Source of the DNA: Rossellomorea sp. BNER | GTDB lineage: Bacteria; Bacillota; Bacilli; Bacillales; Bacillaceae_B | Assembly: GCA_024213275.1 (NCBI GenBank) | Contig: JANAVG010000008.1 | Location: forward strand, 35,292 to 99,291 | DNA: 64,000 nt | Reading direction: 5' to 3' | In this document: positions 9,579-18,521 of the stretch, in pieces | How the letters are laid out: the number at the start of each line of letters is the position of its first letter | Position numbering within the stretch: position 1 is the stretch's first letter | The notes under the pieces: generated by a model | The model's input: only the letters and a program-made list of their open reading frames with translations | Told to the model about the DNA's origin: nothing | The model's database searches: none | Program-made: the position numbers and the translations under genes

Positions 9579-9702
9579 AAAGGGGTTGTCCAAAAGGATC
9601 TGGAACCACCATGTTCGTCCATAGATAAAAGATGTTCCTGAGGATTTCTTCTATCCATTGAAGTGATGGTTCCTGACTCCTTGGTTTTAGGACAGCCCCT
9701 TT
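9579..9702. repeat. Family B hairpin repeat, full copy
   Basis: Outer arms AAAGGGGTTGTCC and GGACAGCCCCTTT and an inner pair near GGAACCACCA and TGATGGTTCC give a hairpin of about 124 bases with a GTTCCTGAGGATTTCTTC loop region. Very similar elements lie at 12028-12137 and 23811-23910. It follows the ABC exporter and would act as a terminator in RNA. Confidence 0.7.
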
Positions 9703-9905
9703 CGTATTTAAATATCAAAATGATAGTTTGTGTTCTTTTTGATTCGTTCCCCACGTATTAACATGTGGATGAATTTGAAATCTCGTACGTTTCCTAGTCG
9801 TTTTCTTTCGTGCATAAAATCTAAAAGTTGTGCATTTTTAGAACCCGATAATCTCATTGTAATGTTTCCTACAACTTGCATTTTAATAATGTTCAAGATA
9901 TAATG

Positions 9906-9922
9906 AATGACAATCAGTCATT
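9906..9922. promoter_or_regulatory. TetR operator before its own gene
   Basis: AATGACAATCAGTCATT has perfect half-sites AATGAC-N5-GTCATT. The same 17-base layout stands before the SMR genes at 10559, so it is the likely binding site of the regulator encoded between them. It lies 21 bases before the TTG start, in position to block the gene's own promoter. Confidence 0.65.
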
Positions 9923-9943
9923 TTAAGTGAGGAATGATTTTAA

Positions 9944-10513
9944 TTGAGTAAACATGATAAGATTATCGACTCTGCCATGGAGGTCATCTCTGAAAAAGGT
10001 TTTGAGAAGACGTCCATATCAGAAATCGTAAAAAGAGCCGGAATTGCCCAAGGAACATTCTATCTTTATTTTAAGACTAAGAGTTCATTAATTCCTGCGA
10101 TTGCAAATAGGCTCCTTTCCATTACTCTTGAAAGAATAAAAAGTAAGGATACGGAAGGGGAAAGCTTTTGGTTCTTTTTAGATAATTTAATTGAAGAAAC
10201 CTTTACCATTACAGAAGAACATAAAGAGGTCATTACTCTTTGTTACTCAGGATTAGCCATTGAACATTCTCTTGAGAAGTGGGAAGCGATTTATGAACCT
10301 TACTATCATTGGATGGAAAGCACCCTTGAAAAAGCAGTAAGCAGGGGTGAAATTCAAGAACAGATTAATATTAATTTAACAGCACAGTTCATCATTAACA
10401 TGATTGAAAATACGGCAGAGAGATATTTCATGACAACTGAACACGAGGATACAGTTGAGATGCATAAAAAAGAAATATTTACATTTATAAAACGATCTTT
10501 ATGCAAAGCTTAA
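9944..10513 (+). CDS. TetR/AcrR repressor of the paired SMR pump (YvdT-like)
   Basis: A 189-residue regulator with an N-terminal TetR helix-turn-helix (about 5-50, with GTFYLYFKTKSSL as recognition helix and start of helix 4) and a variable all-helical ligand domain. It starts with TTG 9944 behind a GAGG site. Two SMR genes follow on the same strand, the same order as yvdT-yvdS-yvdR in Bacillus subtilis. Matching operator-like palindromes before this gene and before the pump genes suggest it represses both and is released by the pump's substrate. The ligand is not predictable from sequence. Confidence 0.82.
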   Translation: MSKHDKIIDSAMEVISEKGFEKTSISEIVKRAGIAQGTFYLYFKTKSSLIPAIANRLLSITLERIKSKDTEGESFWFFLDNLIEETFTITEEHKEVITLCYSGLAIEHSLEKWEAIYEPYYHWMESTLEKAVSRGEIQEQININLTAQFIINMIENTAERYFMTTEHEDTVEMHKKEIFTFIKRSLCKA

Positions 10514-10558
10514 ATGGAATGTTGAGGGTTATCAATATTCCATATTTTTTATTCGGAA

Positions 10559-10575
10559 AATGACTGACATTCATT
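10559..10575. promoter_or_regulatory. TetR operator before the SMR genes
   Basis: AATGACTGACATTCATT keeps the AATGAC-N5-TTCATT layout of the palindrome at 9906 with one changed base in the right half. It lies 21 bases before the first SMR start codon, the same distance as the other copy has from the regulator gene. Confidence 0.6.
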
Positions 10576-10596
10576 CATAAGGAGAGGGGAGAAACC

Positions 10597-10932
10597 ATGA
10601 ATTGGCTTATCGTTTTCATTGCTGGTCTATTGGAGATTGTATGGGCATCCTATCTAAAGTATGCAGATTCCTATTTTGATTGGATCATGACAATCGTATT
10701 AATAGGAATCAGTTTTATTCTATTAATCCGTGCGTATAGGACGATTCCAGTTGCCATTGCTTTCACAGTTTTTGTTGGAATTGGTACGATCGGTACTTAT
10801 ATTGTAGGTGTCTTCCTAGGAGAACCCTATACCATTCCCCAGTTATTTTCATTACTTGTATTATTGACTGGTGTAGTAGGAGTAAAAGTTTTTACTAAAA
10901 GTGAGGAAGCGGCAGTTAGGAGTGATGACTAA
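10597..10932 (+). CDS. Small multidrug resistance protein, first subunit (YvdS-like)
   Basis: A 111-residue inner-membrane transporter with four predicted helices. The conserved membrane glutamate of the SMR family is present at position 13 (AGLLEIVWA), the residue through which protons and cationic substrate compete. The gene overlaps the next SMR gene by one base (TAATG), so the two are made together and probably form an obligate heterodimer, as in YkkCD and YvdRS. GGAGAGGGG precedes ATG. Likely substrates are guanidinium-type or quaternary-ammonium compounds. No guanidine riboswitch was recognised here; control seems to come from the adjacent TetR. Confidence 0.85.
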   Translation: MNWLIVFIAGLLEIVWASYLKYADSYFDWIMTIVLIGISFILLIRAYRTIPVAIAFTVFVGIGTIGTYIVGVFLGEPYTIPQLFSLLVLLTGVVGVKVFTKSEEAAVRSDD

Positions 10933-11246
10933 TGGTATGGATCTTATTAATTCTTGCTGGGATAGAGGAAGTAATTGCTACGATTGCGATGAAGTATGTA
11001 GATGGTCTGAAGAAAAAGTGGCCGATCATTGTGATGGTAATTGGTTTTGCTTTTTCGTTCTACTGCCTATCTAGAGCTATGATTGTTTTACCGGCAGGAG
11101 TTGCTTATGCTGTATGGACGGGAATTGGGAGTTTTGGAATCATCATGGTGGGAAGGTTCTGGTTTAAAGAAAAGCTGAACATCTACCAGTATGTATCATT
11201 GGCACTTATCTTATTAGGGGTCATCGGGTTGAGAATCACTACTTGA
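10932..11246 (+). CDS. Small multidrug resistance protein, second subunit (YvdR-like)
   Basis: Second half of the paired SMR pump, 104 residues and four helices, with the conserved glutamate in AGIEEVIAT. The loop after helix 2 carries more positive charge (GLKKKW) than its partner, which fits opposite membrane orientation in a heterodimer. The start codon ATG shares its first base with the stop of the upstream gene. The protein is complete and ends before a long tandem-repeat region, with no clear terminator in between. Confidence 0.85.
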   Translation: MVWILLILAGIEEVIATIAMKYVDGLKKKWPIIVMVIGFAFSFYCLSRAMIVLPAGVAYAVWTGIGSFGIIMVGRFWFKEKLNIYQYVSLALILLGVIGLRITT

Positions 11247-11362
11247 TATTCGATCCATACTTTGAATAGAAGAATGATAGATTAGAAGACAAAACTAAGG
11301 GTTAAAAAAAAGCCTACATGTATCCCATTAAAGATCTTTTACAAACACAAGTAATAGATAGA

Positions 11363-11390
11363 GAATCATAAGAATGGACGAGGCTCATAC
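11363..11390. repeat. Short GCTCATAA keyword repeats
   Basis: GAATCATAAG at 11363 and GCTCATACG at 11383 stand 20 bases apart, a fragment of the keyword array also seen at 11957-12000 and 63867-63995. It directly borders the 52-bp tandem array. Confidence 0.4.
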
Positions 11391-11910
11391 GTGTTACACC
11401 GAGAAAGGAAATATGACGGTACGAAAGGGGCTCTTGGATGCCGTGATACACCGAGAAAAGGAAAATGACGGTACGAAAGGGGCTCTTGGATGCCGTGATA
11501 TATCGAGAAAAGGAAAATGACGGTACGAAAGGGGCTCTTGGATGCCGTGACATATCGAGAAAAGGAAAATGACGGTACGAAAGGGGCTCTTGGATGCCGT
11601 GATACACCGAGAAAAGGAAAATGACGTTACGAAAGGGGCTCTTGGATGCCGTGACATATCGAGAAAAGGAAAATGACGGTACGAAAAGGGCTCTTGGATG
11701 CCGTGATATATCGAGAAAAGGAAAATGACGGTACGAAAAGGGCTCTTGGATGCCGTGATACACCGAGAAAAGGAAAATGACGTTACGAAAGGGGCTCTTG
11801 GATGCCGTGACATATCGAGAAAAGGAAAATGACGGTACGAAAAGGGCTCTTGGATGCCGTGATTTATCGAGAAAAGGAAAATGACGGCACGAAAAGGGTT
11901 CATTGATGCC
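11391..11910. repeat. Tandem array, 10 copies of a 52-bp unit
   Basis: Ten head-to-tail units of exactly 52 bases, each running GTGATAYAYCGAGAAAAGG...GGGCTCTTGGATGCC, with a few substitutions and no length change. Units 2-9 are nearly identical; the first and last are the most diverged, as expected for arrays that grow and shrink in the middle. Because 52 is not divisible by three, the long minus-strand reading frames across it repeat every 52 residues in shifting frames and are not genes. There are no unique spacers, so it is not a CRISPR array. It lies between two converging transcription units. Confidence 0.9.
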
Positions 11911-11956
11911 GTGATATAAAAAGTGAGGCAGCGCGCATAAAAGCTTCGATGGGCGG

Positions 11957-12006
11957 GCTCATAAACAAGAAACAGAGACTCGTAAGAATGACCAGGCTCA
12001 TAAAAA
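11957..12006. repeat. GCTCATAA keyword array, three units
   Basis: GCTCATAAA, ACTCGTAAG and GCTCATAAA recur at 11957, about 11977 and 11996, steps of 20 and 19 bases. The same keyword with the same step occurs at the right edge of the window. Confidence 0.45.
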
Positions 12007-12027
12007 AACCAGATTTCATCAAGAGTT

Positions 12028-12137
12028 GGGGGCTGTCCAAAAAGGGGTACGGAACCACAACTTCAATATATAGAAGATATCCTGAGGGTTTCTTCTGCAT
12101 ATTGAAGTTGTGGTTCCTGGCATTTGGACAGCCCCTT
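12028..12137. repeat. Family B hairpin repeat, full copy
   Basis: Outer arms GGGGCTGTCCAAA and TTTGGACAGCCCC and a long inner stem from GGAACCACAACTTCAATAT pairing with ATATTGAAGTTGTGGTTCC. This is the most perfect of the family B copies. It follows the thioesterase gene on its strand and can serve as its terminator. Confidence 0.75.
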
Positions 12138-12250
12138 ATAAAGTTTAATATGTTTCCCATAATACTAATTGATTTTCAAAAAAATTCACACTTTATTTAT
12201 TCGGGAAGTACTTCAAAACGAAACCCTTTAATACTAGGGCACGTCATTTC

Positions 12251-12727
12251 TTATTTTCTTCGAATTCCAATTTTTCGTCCAGCTTTTTCGGGCTTTGGAA
12301 GATTTTTATGAGCATTTCCAAGAGCCTTAACTAATGACTGGATTTCCGATGGGAAGGGGGCAGGACGCCCTTCCTTCATGTCCATTCCCATCAGCATTTG
12401 TTCACTTGTTGCAAGAATGTCGCCATTGTTATTTTCCATAACGAAAAATACGTGCAAACGTTTCATGTCATAATCCAACAGCTGGACAGTGACACGGAGG
12501 TCTTGTCCTTCATGGGCCTCGTCTAAATAACATAGATGTGTTTCTAATGTATAAATCGAAAACTGATGTTGATCACGGAAATCAGCATCAATCCCTAACT
12601 CTACCATCAATTGGTCCACTGCGAAGCTGAACACTGTGGCATAGGCGGCATCGGTCATATGACCATTATAGTCGATCCATTCGCTGCGGACCGTTTCTTT
12701 CAAAAGCGGATTTTTAAATTGGGACAT
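12251..12727 (-). CDS. cdhB: Betainyl-CoA thioesterase (hotdog fold), carnitine degradation
   Basis: A 158-residue single-hotdog thioesterase of the 4-hydroxybenzoyl-CoA type, with the DYNGHMTDAAY stretch holding the catalytic acid on the central helix. Alone the family is not specific, but the next two genes are carnitine dehydrogenase and a beta-keto-acid cleavage enzyme. In Pseudomonas carnitine catabolism, the corresponding thioesterase frees glycine betaine from betainyl-CoA, so that role is inferred here. GGGGGAAA precedes ATG. It is the last gene of the three-gene group, 90 bases after the dehydrogenase. The symbol follows that pathway and is by context. Confidence 0.78.
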   Translation of the reverse strand: MSQFKNPLLKETVRSEWIDYNGHMTDAAYATVFSFAVDQLMVELGIDADFRDQHQFSIYTLETHLCYLDEAHEGQDLRVTVQLLDYDMKRLHVFFVMENNNGDILATSEQMLMGMDMKEGRPAPFPSEIQSLVKALGNAHKNLPKPEKAGRKIGIRRK

Positions 12728-12817
12728 TATGTTTCCCCCTTTACTAGTCTAGTTGGATTAGTGTTAGTACCCCCTGAAGGTAATTACCATATAAATAAAC
12801 CGGTTCGTTCAGTAGTT

Positions 12818-13780
12818 TTATATTTTCCCGTTCAAGTTTGCTCCCGGCCAATATTTTTCAAGTAATTGCATAAGCTCAATCAAGAATTCGTCCCGTCGTT
12901 CTTCTAGTTGGGCAATGGTATGACCGGTGGTTTGAGCTTCGCACCCTTCAACGACAAGATCGGTAAGCTCCTCTGTAAGTTCCGGCGCGACTAGTTTAGT
13001 CCATGGCAGCTTTAAGGCTGGACCGAATTGCTCGAGCATATGTTTCATTCCTTGTTCACCGCCTGCGAGATGAAGGGTCAAGAATGGCCCCATAAGTGCC
13101 CAACGCAATCCAGGCCCATAAATGATTGCTGCGTCCACTTCTTCCGTTGTGGCGACTCCGTCATTGACAAGATGTAGAGCCTCGCGCCAAATGGCTTCCA
13201 TGAGTCGATCAGCGACATGTCCTTCGATTTCAGTTGAGATGACAAGTGGCTTCATATTAATAGATTGATAGAATTCTTCTGCTTTTTTAATCGTTTCAGA
13301 AGACGTATCCTTTCCCCCAACTAATTCTACGAGTGGAATTAAGTAAACGGGATTGAATGGATGGGCGACAATAACCCGTTCAGGCTTCGAACAATCTGCC
13401 TGTAAGGTACTTGGTTTGAGCCCTGATGTACTAGATGCAATGATTGCATCTGGTTTAGCGAAACGGTCGATTTCCGCTAATACCTTTCTCTTTAATTCTT
13501 CACGTTCAGGTACATTTTCTTGAATGAGATCTGCTTCTGCAACGGCTTTTTCAAGATTCGGTTCAAACTTGAGTCTGTCTTTTGAAGCCCCTTCAGCTAA
13601 TCCTTGTTTTTCCAGTGCTGGCCACGCTTGATCAATGCTAGCACGCATACGTACTTCTGCATGATCTGCCGGGTCTGTTGCGATAACATCATACCCCTGG
13701 GATAGAAAGCGAGAAATCCACCCGTTTCCAATAACACCTGTTCCGACAACGGTTACTTGTTTAATCGTAGTTGATTGCAT
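12818..13780 (-). CDS. lcdH: L-carnitine 3-dehydrogenase
   Basis: NAD-dependent oxidation of L-carnitine to 3-dehydrocarnitine (EC 1.1.1.108). The 320-residue protein has the 3-hydroxyacyl-CoA dehydrogenase fold: Rossmann motif GTGVIGNGW near residue 12, the catalytic-histidine stretch VIVAHPFNPVYLIPLVE, and the all-helical C-terminal domain with IYGPGLRWALMGPF, a text typical of carnitine dehydrogenases. The start lies four bases after the stop of the cleavage enzyme, so the two are translationally coupled. Acyl-CoA use is unlikely given the neighbours. Confidence 0.9.
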   Translation of the reverse strand: MQSTTIKQVTVVGTGVIGNGWISRFLSQGYDVIATDPADHAEVRMRASIDQAWPALEKQGLAEGASKDRLKFEPNLEKAVAEADLIQENVPEREELKRKVLAEIDRFAKPDAIIASSTSGLKPSTLQADCSKPERVIVAHPFNPVYLIPLVELVGGKDTSSETIKKAEEFYQSINMKPLVISTEIEGHVADRLMEAIWREALHLVNDGVATTEEVDAAIIYGPGLRWALMGPFLTLHLAGGEQGMKHMLEQFGPALKLPWTKLVAPELTEELTDLVVEGCEAQTTGHTIAQLEERRDEFLIELMQLLEKYWPGANLNGKI

Positions 13781-13784
13781 AAAA

Positions 13785-14678
13785 TTATTCAGCCTTTCCG
13801 TATGGATTTCGTAATCCTAAATGTTTTCGTGCTTCTTGTGGTGTCATAGGATTAGCCCCTAGTCCATCCATGGTTGTAACAACTTTGTCCACTAGCTGTG
13901 CATTTGTTGCAAAAACGCCTTTATCCAAGTAGAGATTGTCCTCTAAACCTACACGGACATTTCCTCCAAGGAGCATGGATTGGATGGCCATTGGCATTTG
14001 CATACGTCCAATTCCAAAAGCGGACCAGTGGGCATTATTAGGGAGTTTATCGCGCATATACAGCATCGTTTCCGCATCAGCATCCGCTCCCCAAGGAATT
14101 CCAAGACAAAATTGGAACATTGGATCGCCATCAATAAGGCCTTCTTTAATTAATTGTTTGGCAAAGCCAACATGACCAGTATCAAAGCATTCCATCTCGG
14201 GCTTCACACCGCTTTCCTGAATCAAGCGAGCTTGTTTGCGCAGCCAATCAGTTGGACTGATATAAAGTTGGTCGCCGAAGTTAAGACTTCCGCAATCAAG
14301 CGTACAGATCTCAGGTAACAAGTCTCCGATAGGTTCATGGCGTTCTTCTGGTGTTTGGATATCTGTACCTGGTCCTCCAGTTGTTGGATCTTCTTGGCTA
14401 GGAATCCAATCGCCACCGCCGCCAGCAGTTAGATTAAGGATGACATCTGTTTCGGATTCACGAACTCTTTCTACCACCTCTCTAAATAATGCTGGATCAT
14501 GGCTGAGAGATCCCGTTTTCGGGTCACGAACATGGATATGTGCAATGGTTGCCCCGGCCTTCGCGGATTCAATAGCAGATTGTGCAATTTCTGCTGGAGT
14601 GACTGGGACATGTGAACTTTTTTGAGTCGTTTCACCGGCACCTGTTACAGCAGCGGTTACGATTACGTTTTTATTCAT
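13785..14678 (-). CDS. cdhC: 3-dehydrocarnitine cleavage enzyme (BKACE family)
   Basis: Beta-keto acid cleavage enzyme of 297 residues with the zinc-binding [10 protein letters not shown] stretch near residue 48 and the ECFDTGHVG stretch of the TIM barrel. In the carnitine pathway this enzyme joins 3-dehydrocarnitine with acetyl-CoA to give betainyl-CoA and acetoacetate. The family also acts on other beta-keto acids; carnitine is chosen because carnitine dehydrogenase and a thioesterase follow in the same operon. AGGAGG precedes ATG 14678. Almost all of the leader before this gene is a family A repeat, so its promoter must lie in or beyond that element. Confidence 0.87.
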   Translation of the reverse strand: MNKNVIVTAAVTGAGETTQKSSHVPVTPAEIAQSAIESAKAGATIAHIHVRDPKTGSLSHDPALFREVVERVRESETDVILNLTAGGGGDWIPSQEDPTTGGPGTDIQTPEERHEPIGDLLPEICTLDCGSLNFGDQLYISPTDWLRKQARLIQESGVKPEMECFDTGHVGFAKQLIKEGLIDGDPMFQFCLGIPWGADADAETMLYMRDKLPNNAHWSAFGIGRMQMPMAIQSMLLGGNVRVGLEDNLYLDKGVFATNAQLVDKVVTTMDGLGANPMTPQEARKHLGLRNPYGKAE

Positions 14679-14698
14679 AGAAATTCCTCCTTTTTTAT

Positions 14699-14870
14699 AA
14701 AAAAGACTGCTTTCGCATAGATTTGTTGCTTTTCGAACAAGAATAGAAACCCATAAGTATTAAGGTTTCGGGGCATCTTTTCGTCAAAGCAATAAATGTT
14801 TCACTAAAATTGAATATTTAAGATGTTTATAATTGACCAAAAGCAACATAGTTTACGAAAAGAGCCTTTA
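14699..14870. repeat. Family A dispersed repeat with imperfect terminal inverted repeats
   Basis: The left end (AAGACTGCTTTCGCATAG, then TTGTTGCTTTT) is an imperfect inverted copy of the right end (AAAAGCAAC, then TTTACGAAAAGAGCC). The 172-base element carries no gene and fills the space between gbsR and the carnitine operon, ending 20 bases before the cleavage-enzyme start codon. Confidence 0.65.
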
Positions 14871-14878
14871 AAAATGAA

Positions 14879-14911
14879 TAAAAAAAGAAAATGGGTTTGT
14901 TCTCCATTTTC
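14879..14911 (-). terminator. gbsR terminator
   Basis: GAAAATGG (14887-14894) pairs with CCATTTTC (14904-14911), and the minus-strand transcript continues into a run of seven U. It lies 36 bases after the gbsR stop and would separate gbsR from the carnitine genes. Confidence 0.7.
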
Positions 14912-14946
14912 TTTATTCATCATTACATTAGTACATAATTGTTCAT

Positions 14947-15483
14947 CTATGGCTTTGGAACATGTTTAAATATTTCCCCGCTATCGAAGAATTCCACTAG
15001 GTTGCTTATCCATTGGTAATAGTTCAACCATTCCTTTGTTTCTTCTAGCAGAGCATTTATCTTCTGTTCTGTTTCTTCATTAATGTCTCCATTTTGAAGC
15101 GCGTCTGATAATTCTCCAGAAAGCTTTTTCTCGAACAATTTGTTTTTGTTTATGACTTTTTGCCAGTTGGATGTGAACAACGAAATAAAAGTTTGGTAAT
15201 AGTCCTGTTCAACGTTATATAGGTCTTTACGGACACCTTTTTCAAAAACCTTTTCCGCGATATTGAGATCAAGCATTTCTCGCATGACCTGGCTCATACG
15301 GGTCTTGCTCATCCCAGTTGCTTCCGACAATTCATCAAGGGTCATAGGTTTTCTATTCATATAGATAATTCCGAGTACTCGTCCGACTGTTGTTGAGACC
15401 CCAAATGTGCGCATATTGTCAGCAATCTTCTCTGTAAATTGATCTTCAACCTGTTTAATTTTCATTAATGGTTTTTCATCCAT
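14947..15483 (-). CDS. gbsR: GbsR-type glycine betaine/choline-responsive repressor
   Basis: A MarR-fold regulator of the GbsR family, 178 residues, with a winged helix (about 45-105, including MTLDELSEATGMSKTRMSQVMREM) and a helical C-terminal part with aromatic residues (WLNYYQWISNLVEFF) where the family binds betaine or choline. In Bacillus subtilis GbsR controls choline uptake and its oxidation to betaine. ATG 15483 was chosen over 15513 because a GGAAGGG site precedes it and the length then fits the 180-residue family. It is divergent from the OpuC-type importer and upstream of the carnitine genes, so both are likely targets. Confidence 0.85.
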   Translation of the reverse strand: MDEKPLMKIKQVEDQFTEKIADNMRTFGVSTTVGRVLGIIYMNRKPMTLDELSEATGMSKTRMSQVMREMLDLNIAEKVFEKGVRKDLYNVEQDYYQTFISLFTSNWQKVINKNKLFEKKLSGELSDALQNGDINEETEQKINALLEETKEWLNYYQWISNLVEFFDSGEIFKHVPKP

Positions 15484-15611
15484 ATGGATCACCCTTCCAC
15501 TAGCCAGCTTCATATGTCAATGTACCACATTTGGAAGTAAAACGGAAAATGAGGATTTAGCAGGAAAGGAAGAGAAGATGGAGGAAACTTAAGAAAACAC
15601 CGTTATAAACT

Positions 15612-15693
15612 TTGTACAATAAAAATTTTACGTAAATATTATATAATACGTAAAGTTTATAAACTTTTTATTTTACAAACTTTACTCTATACT
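15612..15693. promoter_or_regulatory. opu promoter region with GbsR operator candidates
   Basis: Between gbsR and the importer stands a perfect 16-base palindrome AAAGTTTATAAACTTT (15652-15667). Partial copies flank it (ATAAACTTTG near 15605, ACAAACTTTA near 15676). Possible -10 boxes are TATAAT (15642-15647) and TATACT (15688-15693); no strong -35 box is paired with either. The overlap of palindrome and promoter is typical of repressor control; GbsR as binder is inference. Confidence 0.5.
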
Positions 15694-15763
15694 TAGAATT
15701 GCAGCTAATTAAAACGTGCATTCATACTTGTTATTCGTAAGAAAAATTTGGAGGTGTCTACAT

Positions 15764-16894
15764 TTGCTGAAATTTGACCATGTTTCAAAAGTGTATAAAG
15801 GAGGAAAAAAGGCGGTTAACAATTTGTCACTAGAATTTGAAAAAGGGGAATTTATCTGTTTTATCGGACCGAGTGGCTGTGGTAAAACGACGACAATGAA
15901 AATGATTAACCGTTTAATCGAACCTTCTGATGGGACCATTTATATTAATGGGGAAAATATTCGTGAAAAGGATCCGGTTCAGCTTAGAAGAGAAATCGGA
16001 TATGTGATCCAACAAATCGGTTTGTTCCCGCATATGACGATTCAGGAAAACATTTCTCTAGTTTTAAAATTGCTAAAATGGCCTGAGGAAAAGCGTCGGG
16101 CACGTGCTAGTGAGCTATTGGATCTTGTTGACATGACGCCGGAATACCTTGATCGTTATCCACACGAATTAAGTGGGGGACAGCAGCAACGGATAGGAGT
16201 TTTACGTGCATTAGCTGCCGACCAGTCCTTGATTTTAATGGATGAACCATTTGGAGCCCTCGACCCGATCACAAGGGATTCTTTACAGGAAGAGTTTAAG
16301 AAGCTGCAGCAAAAATTGGACAAAACCATTGTGTTTGTCACTCATGATATGGATGAAGCGCTAAAGCTTGCCGATCGAATTGTGATTATGCGTGATGGTC
16401 AGTTAGTGCAATGTGGCTCACCAGATGAGATTTTACGCAATCCTGCTGATGATTTTGTGGAGGAGTTTATTGGAAAAGATCGTCTCGTTCAAGCAAGACC
16501 GAATATTCAAACAGTTGAGCAGATCATGAATCCAAAACCAATTACGATTACAGCAGAAAGAACATTATCTGAAGCGGTCCAATTAATGAAGCATCATCGA
16601 GTGGATTCGTTGCTCGTTGTCGATGAACAGCAAGTACTTAAAGGATATATTGATATTCAAATCATTGATCAGAAACGTAAAAAGGCAAGTCTCGTAGGGG
16701 ATGTCCTTGAAACAGAACTGACCGTTGATAAAGAAACGTTAGTAAGAGATACGATCCGTAAAATTTTGAAAAAAGGGATGAAGTATGTCCCAGTTGTTGA
16801 CAAAGATCATCGTCTTGTCGGAATTGTGACGAGAGCAAGTCTTGTTGATATAGTATACGATTCAATTTGGGGCGAAGAGGAAATTTCACAATAA
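15764..16894 (+). CDS. opuCA: Glycine betaine/carnitine/choline ABC importer, ATP-binding subunit with CBS domains
   Basis: ATPase of a type I ABC importer for compatible solutes. The 376-residue protein has Walker A GPSGCGKTT, signature LSGGQQQRIGVLRAL, Walker B LILMDEPFGALD, and after residue 250 two CBS domains, which in OpuCA-like proteins tune transport to ionic strength. TTG 15764 was chosen because GGAGGTG lies eight bases upstream and OpuCA starts at this point. Order and spacing with the three following genes match opuB/opuC. The broader-specificity OpuC assignment is favoured by the carnitine genes nearby but cannot be separated from OpuB by eye. Confidence 0.9.
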   Translation: MLKFDHVSKVYKGGKKAVNNLSLEFEKGEFICFIGPSGCGKTTTMKMINRLIEPSDGTIYINGENIREKDPVQLRREIGYVIQQIGLFPHMTIQENISLVLKLLKWPEEKRRARASELLDLVDMTPEYLDRYPHELSGGQQQRIGVLRALAADQSLILMDEPFGALDPITRDSLQEEFKKLQQKLDKTIVFVTHDMDEALKLADRIVIMRDGQLVQCGSPDEILRNPADDFVEEFIGKDRLVQARPNIQTVEQIMNPKPITITAERTLSEAVQLMKHHRVDSLLVVDEQQVLKGYIDIQIIDQKRKKASLVGDVLETELTVDKETLVRDTIRKILKKGMKYVPVVDKDHRLVGIVTRASLVDIVYDSIWGEEEISQ

Positions 16895-16916
16895 GGATGG
16901 ATAGGAGGGAGATGAG

Positions 16917-17570
16917 ATGGATACAATTATACAATTTTTAGGTGCGAATGGCAGTGAAATGATTGTTAAAACATGGGAGCATTTATATATTTCAGTTATT
17001 GCTGCTTTATTAGGAATCATTGTAGCGGTACCTTTAGGGATTGCTTTGACTCGATTCCCAAAAGGTGCAGGATTTGTAATGGGGATTTTAGGAGTGATTC
17101 AAACGTTTCCAAGTTTTGCGATCTTAGCCTTTTTCATTCCCATTCTAGGTGTAGGAAAAATCCCTGCAATCATTGCGTTATTTTTCTATTCAGTCCTACC
17201 CATCTTGAGAAACACGTACACAGGTGTCAGTGGTGTAAAACGTAGTTTACTTGAAGCAGGGCGCGGGATGGGTATGACTGGATGGGAACGGATCCGGTAT
17301 GTGGAAGTACCACTTGCGATCCCTGTTATTATGGCGGGCATTCGCCTATCGACCGTCTATTTAATCGGCTGGGCTACACTGGCTTCCTATATTGGAGCAG
17401 GCGGTCTTGGTGATTACATTTTTAGCGGTTTAAGCTTATATCAAGCCGAATTTATTATTGCCGGTGCTGTTCCGGTTACAATACTAGCCTTATTGATCGA
17501 CCTACTTTTAGGTCGTATTGAAAAATCAGTAACGCCTAAAGGAATGCGAAAGATAAAAGAAGCGGCATAG
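16917..17570 (+). CDS. opuCB: Compatible-solute ABC importer permease
   Basis: Membrane subunit of 217 residues with five to six helices and the coupling-loop motif of import permeases ([24 protein letters not shown]). It is preceded by GGAGGGAGATG and lies 22 bases after the ATPase. It pairs with the second permease at 18522 to make a heterodimeric channel. ATPase, permease, binding protein, permease is the standard order of opuB and opuC operons. Confidence 0.9.
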   Translation: MDTIIQFLGANGSEMIVKTWEHLYISVIAALLGIIVAVPLGIALTRFPKGAGFVMGILGVIQTFPSFAILAFFIPILGVGKIPAIIALFFYSVLPILRNTYTGVSGVKRSLLEAGRGMGMTGWERIRYVEVPLAIPVIMAGIRLSTVYLIGWATLASYIGAGGLGDYIFSGLSLYQAEFIIAGAVPVTILALLIDLLLGRIEKSVTPKGMRKIKEAA

Positions 17571-18509
<939 letters not shown>

Positions 18510-18521
18510 GAGGTGTCCATA

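Noticed and set aside
9579..9702. Insertion-sequence end.
   Set aside because: The long hairpin carries no transposase fragment and no visible target duplication; it is better described as a repeat element.
11314..11903. Two overlapping minus-strand frames of 149 and 169 codons with highly repetitive protein text.
   Set aside because: They are the 52-bp tandem array read in two frames; the unit length is not a multiple of three, both frames give the same kind of text, and no ribosome-binding site is present.
11391..11910. Possible CRISPR array.
   Set aside because: Units are contiguous with no unique spacers, and no cas genes lie in the window.
11949..12311. Plus-strand 120-codon frame.
   Set aside because: It is made of a keyword array, the family B hairpin and antisense sequence of the thioesterase gene.
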